From Psychrobacter sp. Pi2-1 (GTDB lineage Bacteria; Pseudomonadota; Gammaproteobacteria; Pseudomonadales; Moraxellaceae), in the NCBI RefSeq assembly GCF_904846645.1, contig NZ_CAJHBO010000024.1, positions 1 through 44,348 on the forward strand: a stretch of 44,348 nucleotides of DNA. Direction: 5' to 3'. This document shows positions 34,040 to 44,348 of the stretch, piece by piece. Numbering within the stretch: position 1 is the first letter of the stretch; the number at the start of each line of letters is the position of its first letter. A model generated the notes under the pieces. That model was not told where the DNA came from and did no database searches. It worked only from the letters and a program-made list of their open reading frames with translations. The position numbers were made by a program, and so were the translations under genes.

Positions 34040-35197
34040 TTAATTAGTCGAGTCTAGCTTATTGTGCTGCTCAGCTAGAGCCCATTCGATATGCTCATCT
34101 AGCATGTCATTATGTAAGGTCAATTTAGATTTTAATTGTTTGACCACTTCTAAGCTGGCATTAGCATTGCCAAGTCCGATAGCGATATTACGTAAAAAAT
34201 TCATATAGCCGGTGCGTCTTAGCGGGCTACCTTGAGTGTTCTTCATAAAGTCGGCTTCTTGCCATTGCCATAGTTCAAGCAAGCTACTATTGTCTAATCC
34301 ATGCCTTGGTGCGAAGTCATCAACAGTCGTAAGGTTGGCATAACGATTCCATGGACAGATTAACTGGCAATCATCACAGCCAAAGACCCGATTGCCTATC
34401 GCGCGTCGATATTTAGTATCGATGACACCATCATGTTCGATAGTCAAATAGGAGATACAAGCAGAGGCGTTGAGCTCATGGGGCGCCACAATCGCTTGAG
34501 TAGGGCATATGTCAATACAAGCGCTACAACTACCGCAATGCTCCTTGACTGGTTTGTCATCGGGTAGCTCAAGGCTCAAAAACAGCTCACCAAGTACAAA
34601 AAATGAGCCAGCTTGCTTATTTATAAGTAGTGTATGTTTACCTGTCCAACCGAGACCTGCTGCATCTGCAATCGGCCGCTCAAAGATAGGCGCTGAATCG
34701 CTAAAAGGTCTAAACACAAATTCTTTTTCTGAACCGATATCCAAATGTTGCCATTCAGGGAGCATTGTTTCTATCTTTAAAGCCAATTGCTTTAAACGAC
34801 TACGCATCGTTTTATGGTAGTCACGCCCTCTTGCATAACGCGCAATGATGCCTTTATTAGGATGATCGTTATCAGTGACAGCACGCGGCGTCGGTGATTG
34901 AGTTAGATAATCCATACGTACGCTGATGATGGTCTTTGCGCCCTCGACTAGTTGATCAGGATGAGCGCGCAGATCATGATTATTATGCATAAACTGAAGT
35001 TGACCCTCATAACCTTTATCTAGCCACTTCTGTAGTTGTTCAATCTGCTGAGTAAACAAAGGATGATGCACAGATAAAAAACCACAATCAGCAAATCCTA
35101 GTGCCTGTGCTTGTGCTGTAATCCACTGCTTAACATCAGCTGTGGTTGTAAATACAGTTGGGTTCGTAATGGTGATTTTGTTTTTATCAGTAGGCAT
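34040..35197 (-). CDS. queG: Epoxyqueuosine reductase QueG
   Basis: Catalyses the last step of queuosine tRNA modification using cobalamin and two [4Fe-4S] clusters. The 385-residue chain has an N-terminal cobalamin-binding domain (with GWTGKHTLLIN), the ferredoxin-like cysteines in EHCGSCSACIDICPTQAI (about 230) and FGCDDCQLICPWNRY (about 285), and HEAT-like helices at the C-terminus. The start at 35197 is divergent from nnr with a 245-bp gap. Confidence 0.94.
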   Translation of the reverse strand: MPTDKNKITITNPTVFTTTADVKQWITAQAQALGFADCGFLSVHHPLFTQQIEQLQKWLDKGYEGQLQFMHNNHDLRAHPDQLVEGAKTIISVRMDYLTQSPTPRAVTDNDHPNKGIIARYARGRDYHKTMRSRLKQLALKIETMLPEWQHLDIGSEKEFVFRPFSDSAPIFERPIADAAGLGWTGKHTLLINKQAGSFFVLGELFLSLELPDDKPVKEHCGSCSACIDICPTQAIVAPHELNASACISYLTIEHDGVIDTKYRRAIGNRVFGCDDCQLICPWNRYANLTTVDDFAPRHGLDNSSLLELWQWQEADFMKNTQGSPLRRTGYMNFLRNIAIGLGNANASLEVVKQLKSKLTLHNDMLDEHIEWALAEQHNKLDSTN

Positions 35198-35442
35198 AGA
35201 TAGTAGGTGCTTATTAGATGGTTTTCTCGTTTGTTTTAATCAGATTATTCATATCTGACAATCAGAGATAATGTAAATACGGCTATGATAAGCCAGTGAG
35301 CAATGAGTGCAAGTATAAAAGAAAATAAACTCACATTCATATTGATACATAAGTCGAGGTAAGCTTTTGCTAAGCTGATATGAGAACTGAGCAACCAACT
35401 TTAGATAAAATAAAAAATGAGTAGAAACATCAAGGATAAGTT

Positions 35443-37266
35443 ATGAGAAATAATACCAATTTATCACCTATAAAAAATACAAAACCTATTGCGCTATATA
35501 ATAGTGAGCAGGTTTATGCGATGGAGCACGCTTGGTTTGCACAAGGATACGACAGTTTTGGTTTGATGAAACAAGCCGCTTGGCAAATGACACAGCAAAT
35601 AGAACAGGTTTATGAGCGAAAAACCGTCAGTACTAGCCATTCTGCTAATACTAACGTTTATCACCGTAGTGCTCATTCGCGTCGAGCAAGTATCTGGGTA
35701 GGGAAAGGTAATAATGGTGGTGATGGCTGGCTTATCGCTCATTATTTACAGCAAGCTGGCTGGCAAGTAGAAGTGATAACGGTTGGCTTTAGTAAAGATG
35801 ATTTGATTATCCATAATCAATCAGTAACTTCAAAAACTCCTAGCGATAAACAAAGCGATAGTAGCAATATTACTGACGCGACAAAGGCATTACAGATAGC
35901 CCTAGCTAGCAGCTGCAACTATCAACGATTTGAGGGCATTATTAGTCACGATGATGCGGATAAAATAAACTTGCCAGCTGATGTTTATATCGATGCATTA
36001 TTTGGTATTGGCTTAGATCGCGCACCAGAAGGTATTTATGAATTAGCTATCAATACCTTCAATAGTCTTACTCAGCAAAATAACGCCCTAGCAATAGCAG
36101 TTGATATTCCAAGTGGGTTAGTGGCTTCTACTGGTGAAGTGTTCGAGCGCATGGCAATACAAGCTGACGTGACTCTATGTTTGATTGCGCGTAAGTTTGG
36201 TCTACATACCAAAGATGGTACAGACTATAGCGGAGACATAGTCGATATACCGTTGATACCTTATCAAATGCCGCTTCATCAAACAGCTAGCCATCATATG
36301 ATAGCTGAGAAAAATGCTAGCCAAGCATTTGAGCCAGTTGCCACGCTGCTGACAGCTGCGCATAGTATGAGTCTGCGTCGCCAAAACAGCTATAAAGGTA
36401 GCTATGGTCATGTGCTAGTCATTGGCGGAAATCGCGTCGATGGCTCTCAAGGTATGGGCGGTGCTGCCATACTGTCTGCGGCCAGTACGATGGCGACAGG
36501 TGCCGGTAAAATAACAGTTGCCTGCCATGAGGCTTTTCATGGGTCACTATTGACCTCATTGCCAGACGCGATGACTATTAATTTACATGACATAAGCGGT
36601 GTAAAAGATTTAATAAAGCAGGCTAGTGTCGTTGCCATTGGGATGGGCCTTGGCCGCGACGAAAAAGCCGAAGCATTATTTATTGATTATGTACAGGCTG
36701 CTATAGAGAATGAAAAATCAATCGTGATTGATGCAGATGGACTTTATCACTTGGCATCGCTGCACATGGATAATCATGAGCTAATAACAGAGCTACGAGA
36801 ATATAGTACTAATCATCGGGTTTGCTTGACGCCGCATAGTGGAGAAGCAGCTAGACTACTTGAGCAAAAAGTAAGTAAGATTGAGTCAGATAGACTGCAA
36901 GCTATAAAACAGTGTGCCGCAATGTACGGTGGTAACTGGGTATTAAAAGGGGCAGGATCTTTAGTGTTAGAACAAGAAGAGGGAAAAGAAAGAGTATATG
37001 TCTGTAATGTGGGTAATGCTGGCATGGCAACCGCTGGCATGGGTGATGTGCTATCTGGGGTGACCGCTGGACTATTGGCACAGCAAGATTTATCAGCAGA
37101 GGCACGTAGCTTACATCAAGCAGTTCTTATACATGGGTTCGCAGGAGATGTATTAGTCAATCAAGCGAATAGTGGCACCAATACATTGCTAGTGGGGCAA
37201 CGAGGGCTACAAGCTCAAGATATGCCAGCAGCCATTCGTCACGTCATGCAGCTTATGGTAGTTTGA
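35443..37266 (+). CDS. nnr: Bifunctional NAD(P)HX epimerase / dehydratase
   Basis: Repairs hydrated NAD(P)H. The 607-residue chain has the N-terminal YjeF_N epimerase domain (about 1-280, with WVGKGNNGGDGWLIAHYL and IDALFGIGLDRAP) and the C-terminal carbohydrate-kinase-like dehydratase (about 300-605, with YKGSYGHVLVIGGN, NAGMATAGMGDVLSGVTAGLL and VIDADGLYHLA). ATG 35443 is divergent from queG; yjeF and queG neighbour one another in E. coli too. A Ser/Thr-rich insertion of about 45 residues lies in the epimerase domain (about 125-150). Confidence 0.95.
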   Translation: MRNNTNLSPIKNTKPIALYNSEQVYAMEHAWFAQGYDSFGLMKQAAWQMTQQIEQVYERKTVSTSHSANTNVYHRSAHSRRASIWVGKGNNGGDGWLIAHYLQQAGWQVEVITVGFSKDDLIIHNQSVTSKTPSDKQSDSSNITDATKALQIALASSCNYQRFEGIISHDDADKINLPADVYIDALFGIGLDRAPEGIYELAINTFNSLTQQNNALAIAVDIPSGLVASTGEVFERMAIQADVTLCLIARKFGLHTKDGTDYSGDIVDIPLIPYQMPLHQTASHHMIAEKNASQAFEPVATLLTAAHSMSLRRQNSYKGSYGHVLVIGGNRVDGSQGMGGAAILSAASTMATGAGKITVACHEAFHGSLLTSLPDAMTINLHDISGVKDLIKQASVVAIGMGLGRDEKAEALFIDYVQAAIENEKSIVIDADGLYHLASLHMDNHELITELREYSTNHRVCLTPHSGEAARLLEQKVSKIESDRLQAIKQCAAMYGGNWVLKGAGSLVLEQEEGKERVYVCNVGNAGMATAGMGDVLSGVTAGLLAQQDLSAEARSLHQAVLIHGFAGDVLVNQANSGTNTLLVGQRGLQAQDMPAAIRHVMQLMVV

Positions 37267-37288
37267 TATTTGCTTTCAAGAGGTCTGA

Positions 37289-37786
37289 CTAGGTAGAAGG
37301 GTTGGAGCAATACTGAGTAATTGCTTGCTGTACACGTTCGCGCTTAAGCTCAATCTCACGCCCATCTAGATACTGACGTTTACCGTTAGCATCCATCTCA
37401 TAGATACGGCCGCCGACATTTAGGTTGGTCAAGTTATTACGCAATGATTGGCAGCGCTGAGCATTAGCCTGAGCTTCTTGTTCTTTAATACGTGCTTCAA
37501 GTGCTGCTACTCGTTGTTCTTCTGCAGTTTGAGCATTGCTGCTCTGGTTGGGATCTGTTTTTCCTGCCATTTGTCCTGCGTTGTTCTGTCTACCGTCACT
37601 ACGAAACTCAATCAGTTCAATATTTTTGCCGACTTGCGGCGCATGTTGGCTATATTTTACTTCACCATGTGCCCCAATAGATTTATAAACTTGAATAGCC
37701 TGACTGGCATTCATGGACAGCATTAGCATACACGCGGTACTCATCAACAGTTTGGCAGCGGTATTTATCTTAGACGCATATGCCAT
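37289..37786 (-). CDS. DUF4124 secreted protein
   Basis: A 165-residue exported protein with a signal peptide (LLMSTACMLMLSMNASQA) and a DUF4124 domain (QVYKSIGAHGEVKYSQHAP, about 32-50), then a coiled coil (about 80-115) and a C-terminal part with two cysteines (QRCQSLRNN and QYCSNPST) that may form a disulfide. The function is unknown in the family. It converges on nnr with 22 bp between the stops. Confidence 0.82.
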   Translation of the reverse strand: MAYASKINTAAKLLMSTACMLMLSMNASQAIQVYKSIGAHGEVKYSQHAPQVGKNIELIEFRSDGRQNNAGQMAGKTDPNQSSNAQTAEEQRVAALEARIKEQEAQANAQRCQSLRNNLTNLNVGGRIYEMDANGKRQYLDGREIELKRERVQQAITQYCSNPST

Positions 37787-38656
37787 AGTAGCAATCCTCT
37801 TATTTAATAAAAATCAAATGTATATGGGTGTAAATATAACACTTGAACGTTTTATTGGTACTAATAATGTATCGACTACCGATTCTAGCAAATAATACTT
37901 ATCAATGTATATTATTTAATAACTAATAGTTTGGGATAGGCTTTAGAAGTTTTTCTTGACAATAACTCGTAAACCATCGAATATAATAGCAGTTGATTGG
38001 TCAGTGAGCGGCTTTTACGATGTTGCCGTGGCACTTGAGAAAGAAAACTACGAGTTACTTATCGGTAGCTTACGCAGTTTTATTTCCTTTGTGATAATGA
38101 TATAGCAAGCATAGTGGCACAACGACCACTATTGATAGCGATACATTGTCTCCGGACTTATCTGTCTACAATGACTAAGATAAACTTATTATTTGAAATG
38201 TGCTAAATGTGTTTTTAGCAGTTGTATCAAACGCGATATAGTACGCGGTTAAGAGATTTCCCCAAAGCCTATTGTAAGTTTTAAAAATCTTATAATTTAG
38301 TATTGGCCATGAAGTTTTTTTGCTTGTATATATTGATGCATCTGTACAAATAAAGTCACACAGATAAAGTCACAATAGATACTTGCTAGTATCGAATCTC
38401 AATAATAAGCGCCTTCTTTTATAGATGCACTCGCATCTTGTCACTGTATATCGATAAACATCCATCACAAAGCTGACCTAAAATACACTGCTGCGTTTGA
38501 TTAGTATTGTCCTATGAGACAGTTTTAATTAAGCCTATTAGGCAGATATTCTTGATATGGACAAGAATTAGCGATCATTCAGTAAGTAAAAATAACGACG
38601 GTAAGTAATTATTTTTACTTATAGAATCCCGCAAATTCTCGCCGCAAAAAAAGGTG
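37787..38656. other. 870-bp gene-free leader region upstream of ilvI
   Basis: No coding gene is supported. It contains a promoter-like site at 37956-37987, an inverted repeat ATAGTGG/CCACTAT near 38113-38134, and a near-perfect direct repeat (ATAAAGTCACA) near 38350-38373. A regulatory leader, small RNA or both could be here. It does not match an RNA family I recognise. Confidence 0.5.
37956..37987 (+). promoter_or_regulatory. Strong promoter-like site far upstream of ilvI
   Basis: A perfect -35 TTGACA (37956-37961) is followed by either GAATAT at 17 bp or TATAAT at 20 bp (37982-37987). Initiation would occur near 37995, about 660 nt before ilvI, so it may serve a small RNA or a long leader instead of ilvI alone. 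Confidence 0.5.
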
Positions 38657-40489
38657 ATGACAGTGACGCAAACCACGCAAAGTCCGAACATGACGGGACA
38701 TACCCAAACGGGTAATGCCGCCAAAAATTTTGAACAAAAGCAACAACGTCTTGCAGAAGGTAGTGCACAGCCTGTGATGCTATCGGGCGCTGAAATGCTG
38801 GTGCAAGCACTGACTGACGAAGGTGTCGAATACATCTTTGGCTATCCAGGTGGCGCGGTCTTACACATTTATGATGCGCTGTTTCAGCAAGAAAATATTG
38901 AGCACATCTTAGTACGTCACGAGCAAGCAGCGGGCCACATGGCCGATGCTTATTCGCGAGTGACTGGTAATACTGGCGTCGTGTTGGCCACATCAGGCCC
39001 TGGTGCGACCAATACCGTGACAGCTATTGCTACTGCCTTTATGGATTCTGTACCAATGGTTGTAATCGCAGGTCAGGTGCCAAGCAGCCTAATCGGTGAA
39101 GATGCTTTTCAAGAAACAGATATGGTAGGTGTGTCACGTCCTATCGTTAAGCATAGCTTCCAAGTAAGTCATGCTAGCGAAATTCCAATGATTGTAAAAA
39201 AGGCATTTTATATTGCCCAGACTGGTCGGCCAGGCCCTGTCGTCATTGATGTGCCAAAAGACATGACTGCGCCTAGCGAAAAGTTTGCTTACGAATATCC
39301 AGAAGAAGTGTTTATACGATCGTATCAGCCGTCACTCAAAGGCCATAGCGGTCAAATCAAAAAAGCCATTGAAACGCTATTAGCAGCGCAGCGTCCTGTT
39401 GTATATGCAGGCGGCGGTGTGATTTGGAGCAATGCGCACGAAGAATTAACAGATCTTGCACATCGTCTGAATTTACCAGTGACCAACACCTTGATGGGTC
39501 TTGGTACGTTCCCTGGCTCTGATCGTCAGTTCTTAGGTATGCTTGGCATGCACGGTACTTACGAAGCCAATATGAGTATGCACCATGCTGATGTGATTTT
39601 GGCCGTCGGCGCGCGTTTCGATGATCGTGTGACCAACAACGTTAAAAAATTCTGCCCTAACGCAACCATCATTCATATCGATATCGATCCTGCTTCGATC
39701 TCAAAAACGATTCTTGCGCACATTCCTATCGTAGGCGATGTGAAGTCAGTCTTAACGGACATGCTAGAGATTGTTGGTCAAGACAAGCAGTTAGAGCAGC
39801 ACGCATTGCTCGATTGGTGGTCACAAATTAATGAGTGGCGTAAGCGTCATGGCTTACGTTATGACACCAGCACAGATAATGGTATTAAGCCACAAAGTGT
39901 CGTACAAGCTCTAGATAAAGTGACTAACAGCAACGCTATTATCACAAGTGACGTTGGTCAGCATCAGATGTTTGCGGCACTTTACTATACTTACAATGAG
40001 CCACGTCAATGGCTGAATTCAGGTGGTCTTGGTACCATGGGGGTTGGTCTACCGTATGCAATGGCTGCCAAACTTGCCAATCCTGAGCGTGATGTGGTTT
40101 GTATTACTGGTGAAGGCTCTATTCAGATGAATATCCAAGAGCTATCGACCTGCTTACAGTATAACTTACCAGTTAAAATTCTGAACATTAACAATGCGCA
40201 GCTTGGTATGGTGAAGCAGTGGCAAGATATGCTGTATGAAGGTCGTCATGCCCAGTCTTATATGAACTCCTTACCAGATTTTGTCAAATTGGCTGAAAGC
40301 TATGGTCATGTCGGTATCAAAATTACTGACCCTGCAACCATGGAAGCACAATTGGCTGAAGCAATGGCTATGAAAGACAAACTGGTATTTATCGATGTTT
40401 ACGTCGATCGTAATGAGCATGTATATCCAATGCAAATCGCTGGACAGGCCATGCGTGATATGTGGTTAACAAAAGGGGAGCGTACCTAA
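38657..40489 (+). CDS. ilvI: Acetolactate synthase large subunit
   Basis: A ThDP-dependent enzyme, first in valine/isoleucine/leucine synthesis. The 610-residue protein has a non-conserved N-terminal extension of about 40 residues and then the family start [20 protein letters not shown], the catalytic Glu in [15 protein letters not shown] (about 98), the PFK-like central domain, and the ThDP/Mg motif [19 protein letters not shown] with a downstream [15 protein letters not shown] 38657 is the first plausible start; an internal start near VMLSGAE is possible. It overlaps ilvH. The symbol ilvI over ilvB is by convention. Confidence 0.94.
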   Translation: MTVTQTTQSPNMTGHTQTGNAAKNFEQKQQRLAEGSAQPVMLSGAEMLVQALTDEGVEYIFGYPGGAVLHIYDALFQQENIEHILVRHEQAAGHMADAYSRVTGNTGVVLATSGPGATNTVTAIATAFMDSVPMVVIAGQVPSSLIGEDAFQETDMVGVSRPIVKHSFQVSHASEIPMIVKKAFYIAQTGRPGPVVIDVPKDMTAPSEKFAYEYPEEVFIRSYQPSLKGHSGQIKKAIETLLAAQRPVVYAGGGVIWSNAHEELTDLAHRLNLPVTNTLMGLGTFPGSDRQFLGMLGMHGTYEANMSMHHADVILAVGARFDDRVTNNVKKFCPNATIIHIDIDPASISKTILAHIPIVGDVKSVLTDMLEIVGQDKQLEQHALLDWWSQINEWRKRHGLRYDTSTDNGIKPQSVVQALDKVTNSNAIITSDVGQHQMFAALYYTYNEPRQWLNSGGLGTMGVGLPYAMAAKLANPERDVVCITGEGSIQMNIQELSTCLQYNLPVKILNINNAQLGMVKQWQDMLYEGRHAQSYMNSLPDFVKLAESYGHVGIKITDPATMEAQLAEAMAMKDKLVFIDVYVDRNEHVYPMQIAGQAMRDMWLTKGERT

Positions 40490-40986
40490 TGCAACAACAA
40501 CATCTGATTTCGGTATTGATGGAAAACGAAGCGGGTTCGTTGTCGCGGTTAGTCGGCTTGTTCTCACAACGTGGCTACAATATCGAAACTTTGAACGTCG
40601 CGCCTACTGATGATCCAAGTATTTCACGTCTAACAGTTACGACCATTACGTCACCTGAAAGAATTGAGCAGATCACCAAACAATTGCATAAATTGATTGA
40701 AGTGGTTAAAGTGCTTAATCTGACGGAGAACGTACACGTTGAGCGTGAATTGATGCTCATCAAAGTCCGCGCAACAGGCGGTGTGCGTGAAGAGATTAAA
40801 CGTAGCGCAGACATTTTCCGCGCACAAATCGTCGATGTAAATTCTAACTTATATACGATTCAAATCGTGGGTGACAAAGCCAAACTTGATGGTTTTATCG
40901 ATGTGATTGGCCGTGAGCGCATTATGGAAGTGGTTCGCTCAGGTGTTATCGGTATTGCCCGCGGTGAAAAAACACTAAGCATTTAA
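40489..40986 (+). CDS. ilvH: Acetolactate synthase regulatory subunit
   Basis: A 165-residue small subunit that confers valine feedback inhibition. It shows the ACT domain (HLISVLMENEAGSLSRLVGL, RGYNIETLNVAPTDD) and the C-terminal ALS_ss domain with RELMLIKVRATGG. ATG 40489 overlaps the ilvI stop (TAATG) and follows GGGGAG; the longer frame from 40462 is unlikely. Confidence 0.95.
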   Translation: MQQQHLISVLMENEAGSLSRLVGLFSQRGYNIETLNVAPTDDPSISRLTVTTITSPERIEQITKQLHKLIEVVKVLNLTENVHVERELMLIKVRATGGVREEIKRSADIFRAQIVDVNSNLYTIQIVGDKAKLDGFIDVIGRERIMEVVRSGVIGIARGEKTLSI

Positions 40987-41099
40987 TTATTTATCAAAAC
41001 CAGTTTAAACCAATATTTATTTATCTAATCAACAAAGCGCTTATCTTAGTTATTATATTGACTACAGCATAAGCGTTTACTATCCATGGCAAGCCATGA

Positions 41100-42137
<1,038 letters not shown>

Positions 42138-42189
42138 GTTTTATACAGATAAAAGTTTTGTTCAGATAATAATCTGATTTAGATGAAGT

Positions 42190-42224
42190 AGCCCATGTTA
42201 TCACTTGATAGCGTGGGTTTTTTT
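42190..42224 (+). terminator. Intrinsic terminator after ilvC
   Basis: A stem CCCATGTTATCA / TGATAGCGTGGG with two G-U pairs is followed by seven T. It ends the ilvI-ilvH-ilvC unit. Confidence 0.85.
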
Positions 42225-42434
42225 ATGCAAAGTATTTGATAGATGCTCTTCGCTTTGACTTGAATATGGGCTATTGGTTGAAAACCATTAATTGCTACCC
42301 AATATAAGCAAGCACCTTAACATTGGCCAAAGCGCCCTTGCGATCAACATTTATCATTGTTCTTACCCGTTTCTAAGTATTCGAAGCGGGCGGATGCTTC
42401 ATTCTCACTTTCTATAGATAATAGGTTGTATGCT

Positions 42435-42866
42435 GTGCAAATATCTTATTCAGACTGGCTAACGCCGCAATTCGTATATATTACTCTTAGCGCTGTGGTA
42501 GCAGTTTTAATTTGGATAGAAGGGGAGATGCTCAAACAGACCGATGGTAAACTGCCTCAATCTAAATTCTTCAAAGTCAGTTCATTGTTAGATACTCTAT
42601 GGTTCTTCATATCAGTGGTAATTTTATACGTTATTGATTTGACCCCATTATCTATCGCAGTGCCAGCAGCATATGGCATATACACGACCTTTGGCTGGAT
42701 ATATGGTACCAAGCTACTGAAGCGTAAAGGCATCCCTGACTCTCCTAAAGACTTGGTCATTCCATCAAAATATATTGCCTATAGTCAGTCATTTTCATTG
42801 GTGTTTTTTGCATTATGTTTGCTCGTGTTGAGTTCAGCATGGCTACCGACATCACCATTGCAGTAA
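42435..42866 (+). CDS. Small four-helix membrane protein, function unknown
   Basis: About 143 residues from GTG 42435, the first start before the conserved-looking core; other starts exist upstream at TTG codons. Four hydrophobic helices are visible: FVYITLSAVVAVLIWI, LLDTLWFFISVVILYVI, IAVPAAYGIYTTFGWIYG and FSLVFFALCLLVLS. The loops are mixed charge, with no known motif. It stands alone after the ilvC terminator. I do not recognise the family. Confidence 0.6.
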   Translation: MQISYSDWLTPQFVYITLSAVVAVLIWIEGEMLKQTDGKLPQSKFFKVSSLLDTLWFFISVVILYVIDLTPLSIAVPAAYGIYTTFGWIYGTKLLKRKGIPDSPKDLVIPSKYIAYSQSFSLVFFALCLLVLSSAWLPTSPLQ

Positions 42867-43066
42867 CTAATATTCCAACCTACTATCATTTATGTCGACT
42901 TATTTAATTAGTGGTTTATTGATGAAGTTGTAGTACATCTATAAATAAAAAATATTTTATATCAATAAGATATGAAACTGATTACTATCGATGTTAGCTT
43001 GCAACAATGGTTAGTATTTATTTACAAAAATCAGCAATTTAGACTGTTCCTACCATGGAAAACTGT

Positions 43067-43072
43067 TATAAT
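43067..43072 (+). promoter_or_regulatory. -10 box of the cold-shock gene, long 5' leader
   Basis: TATAAT with a weak -35 about 17 bp upstream. The implied leader of about 150 nt before the coding start is normal for cspA-type mRNAs, where it acts as an RNA thermosensor. A matching function here is inferred. Confidence 0.5.
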
Positions 43073-43229
43073 CAGACGGTACTCAAAATATTTGAGGCAA
43101 AAAATGCAAATTTTCTTTAAGATTATTTAGTATTTTTGGCCGCCGCATTTAGCAGAAAATATTAGGGTATATATCAATTAATCGGTGATGACACAAGTCT
43201 CGCCAACAGTTAAAGAGTCAGGAAAATTT

Positions 43230-43442
43230 ATGTCAGATAAAGTTGAAGGCACTGTAAAGTGGTTTAATGAAGCTAAAGGTTTTGGTTTTATCGCTCAAGA
43301 CAACGGCGGACAAGACGTATTCGCTCACTACAGCGCTATCCAAGGTAACGGTTTCAAAACTCTAGCCGAAGGCCAAAAAGTGTCTTTCATCTTAGGTGAT
43401 GGCAAAAAAGGCCCACAAGCTGAGCAAATCGAAGCTATCTAA
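43230..43442 (+). CDS. Cold-shock protein, CspA family
   Basis: A 70-residue single cold-shock domain that binds single-stranded RNA/DNA. RNP1 is KGFGFI and RNP2 is VFAHY (about residues 16-34), with the family start [19 protein letters not shown] 43230 follows AGGAAAA; the longer frame from 43185 reads through the leader and is unlikely. A terminator follows. Confidence 0.95.
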   Translation: MSDKVEGTVKWFNEAKGFGFIAQDNGGQDVFAHYSAIQGNGFKTLAEGQKVSFILGDGKKGPQAEQIEAI

Positions 43443-43556
43443 TCTCATTTATTGTTAAGTTAACTGCTTGTCAGTAAACTTAATGACAATAAGATTATCA
43501 ATACGCATTGATTACTTTGTTTGTTAAAACAATAAAAATACTGTATCGACTTTAAA

Positions 43557-43588
43557 AAGAAGCAACCTCTTATCAGGTTGCTTTTTTT
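43557..43588 (+). terminator. Intrinsic terminator after the cold-shock gene
   Basis: AGCAACCT (43561-43568) pairs with AGGTTGCT (43575-43582) around a 6-base loop and runs into a T7 tail. The 3' flank to 43709 shows nothing further. Confidence 0.88.
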
Positions 43589-43709
43589 ATAGGATTTTTT
43601 TGGTATGACAAAGTGTTGCTAATGTAAAGTGCTATTGATTTTGACGGTCAACATCATCAGGTAATAACGGACAATGATTTAATAAAGATGTAATAGATAA
43701 GGTTGTGTT

Positions 43710-44228
43710 ATGAAGTGGGAAAACTGGCTTTCAATTGACTGGCAACAAGTGCTCGGGATTTCTTTATCCGCTATAGGCTTTTATGTAGGGCTGATGTTGT
43801 TTACTCGATTGATGGGTTTACGCAGTTTTTCCAAGTTATCAAGCCATGATTTTGCAATGACGGTTGGTATTGGTAGTATATTGGCGTCGACTGTGTTGTC
43901 AGATAAGCCCTCTCTATTTCAAGGATTGTTTGCTGTTGCGGTGCTATTCTTGATTCAGGGTGTTATTTCAGTTGTCAGACGTAAGATCAAGCCGCTAAAA
44001 GCTCTGATAGATAACCAAGCTATTATCCTAATGGCTCATGGTGAGTATTTAGAAGATAACTTGAAAGAAGCCAATCTTAGTACTAGCGATGTTCAGGAAG
44101 TGCTACGTAAAAATGGTATCAAAGCGAAAACAGAAGTGTTTGCAGTGATTATGGAGACGACAGGTGATATGAGTGTCATCAAGAATAATGACGTTGAACC
44201 TGATTGGTCTTTATTTGATGATATATAG
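43710..44228 (+). CDS. DUF421 (YetF-type) membrane protein, end on IS630 boundary
   Basis: A 172-residue inner-membrane protein with three N-terminal helices (about 15-85: VLGISLSAIGFYVGLMLFTR, ILASTVLSD, FQGLFAVAVLFLI) and a C-terminal soluble DUF421 domain with LIDNQAIILMAHGEYLEDNL and KAKTEVFAVIMETTGDMSVI. The function is poorly known. The stop TAG at 44226-44228 consists of the target TA plus the first base of the IS630. The C-terminus could therefore be native or shortened by a few residues. Confidence 0.85.
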   Translation: MKWENWLSIDWQQVLGISLSAIGFYVGLMLFTRLMGLRSFSKLSSHDFAMTVGIGSILASTVLSDKPSLFQGLFAVAVLFLIQGVISVVRRKIKPLKALIDNQAIILMAHGEYLEDNLKEANLSTSDVQEVLRKNGIKAKTEVFAVIMETTGDMSVIKNNDVEPDWSLFDDI

Positions 44229-44348
44229 TCAGTTCAAAATAAAATTGTTATGGTTAGGACAAATATCATAAAACAATTTGGATAAGTCGTTTTCCATCCA
44301 GCCTTGGCGTAGAAACTTAGCCTGTGCCCATTTCTTTTCGATGGGGTT
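44228..44348 (-). mobile_element. IS630-family element, 3' end, cut by window edge
   Basis: The outer inverted repeat starts at 44228, directly next to TA at 44226-44227, and aligns with the outer end at 121. Only 121 bp is visible. It has the same orientation as the left-edge copy. Confidence 0.85.
44229..44348 (-). CDS. IS630-family transposase, C-terminal 39 residues (partial)
   Basis: The minus-strand frame gives NPIEKKWAQAKFLRQGWMEN and ends PNHNNFILN at 44229. NPIE includes the last catalytic acid of the DDE domain. It matches the remnant at 25871 closely and is probably part of an intact copy beyond the edge. Confidence 0.85.
   Translation of the reverse strand, partial: NPIEKKWAQAKFLRQGWMENDLSKLFYDICPNHNNFILN

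Noticed and set aside
38019..38093. Leader peptide for ilv attenuation (24 codons)
   Set aside because: Too few branched-chain codons in a row, no clear antiterminator/terminator pair, and far from ilvI; kept only as a remark in the leader finding.
37990..38180. 6S RNA or tmRNA
   Set aside because: Length and promoter would fit, but none of the conserved sequence blocks of either RNA is visible.

Overview
The window looks like a stretch of a Moraxellaceae chromosome, most probably Psychrobacter. This is inferred from the style of the housekeeping proteins, the gene orders (yceD-rpmF, fabD-fabG-acpP, ilvI-ilvH-ilvC) and moderately AT-rich DNA; no rRNA or species marker is present. Conserved core blocks alternate with insertion sequences and accessory islands. 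Both edges lie inside IS630-type transposase genes in the same orientation, each visible for about 121 bp, so the window is probably an assembly contig that broke at a multicopy IS.

Region by region. 1-3.75 kb: a mobile recombination module on the minus strand (a 51-residue ribbon-helix-helix protein, an intact tyrosine recombinase and a second recombinase-like gene cut off by the edge IS630), facing a divergent RHH+HTH regulator across a perfect palindrome. 3.78-4.61 kb: an IS5-family element using a -1 frameshift. 4.9-11.2 kb: dsbD and lnt on the minus strand, separated by an IS982 and an IS3 element. 11.4-16.0 kb: a DUF411 lipoprotein, a secreted CHAP-domain protein, a zinc-type CDF exporter, a 62-bp IS5-derived mini-element and a full IS5 with related ends. 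16.1-18.9 kb: cadR/cadA, divergent, with a MerR-type 19-bp-spacer promoter. 19.0-23.5 kb: ccmF-G-H-I, the late cytochrome c maturation genes, without ccmABCDE. 23.7-25.4 kb: lspA and a second CDF transporter with a degenerate metal-binding N-domain.

25.4-28.8 kb is the most unusual part: gene scraps, a 70-bp IS256-like mini-element abutting an IS630 remnant, a divergent pair (XRE repressor and an unrecognised 430-residue protein with a Cys4 cluster), a small VbhA-like antitoxin without a recognisable Fic partner, a gene-poor stretch, and an epmC gene truncated exactly at the island edge. This is the best candidate for an undescribed system, although the function is unknown.

28.8-44.2 kb is mostly core: yceD-rpmF, fabD-fabG-acpP, a BON-LysM protein, queG, nnr, a DUF4124 protein, ilvI-ilvH-ilvC preceded by an 870-bp gene-free leader region, a small membrane protein, a cold-shock protein and a DUF421 membrane protein whose stop codon lies on the IS630 boundary. 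Functionally, the window combines envelope and lipoprotein maturation (lnt, lspA), thiol and haem chemistry (dsbD, ccmFGHI), metal export (CDF proteins, CadA, DUF411), fatty-acid initiation and elongation, and branched-chain amino-acid synthesis. No tRNA, rRNA or CRISPR array was seen.
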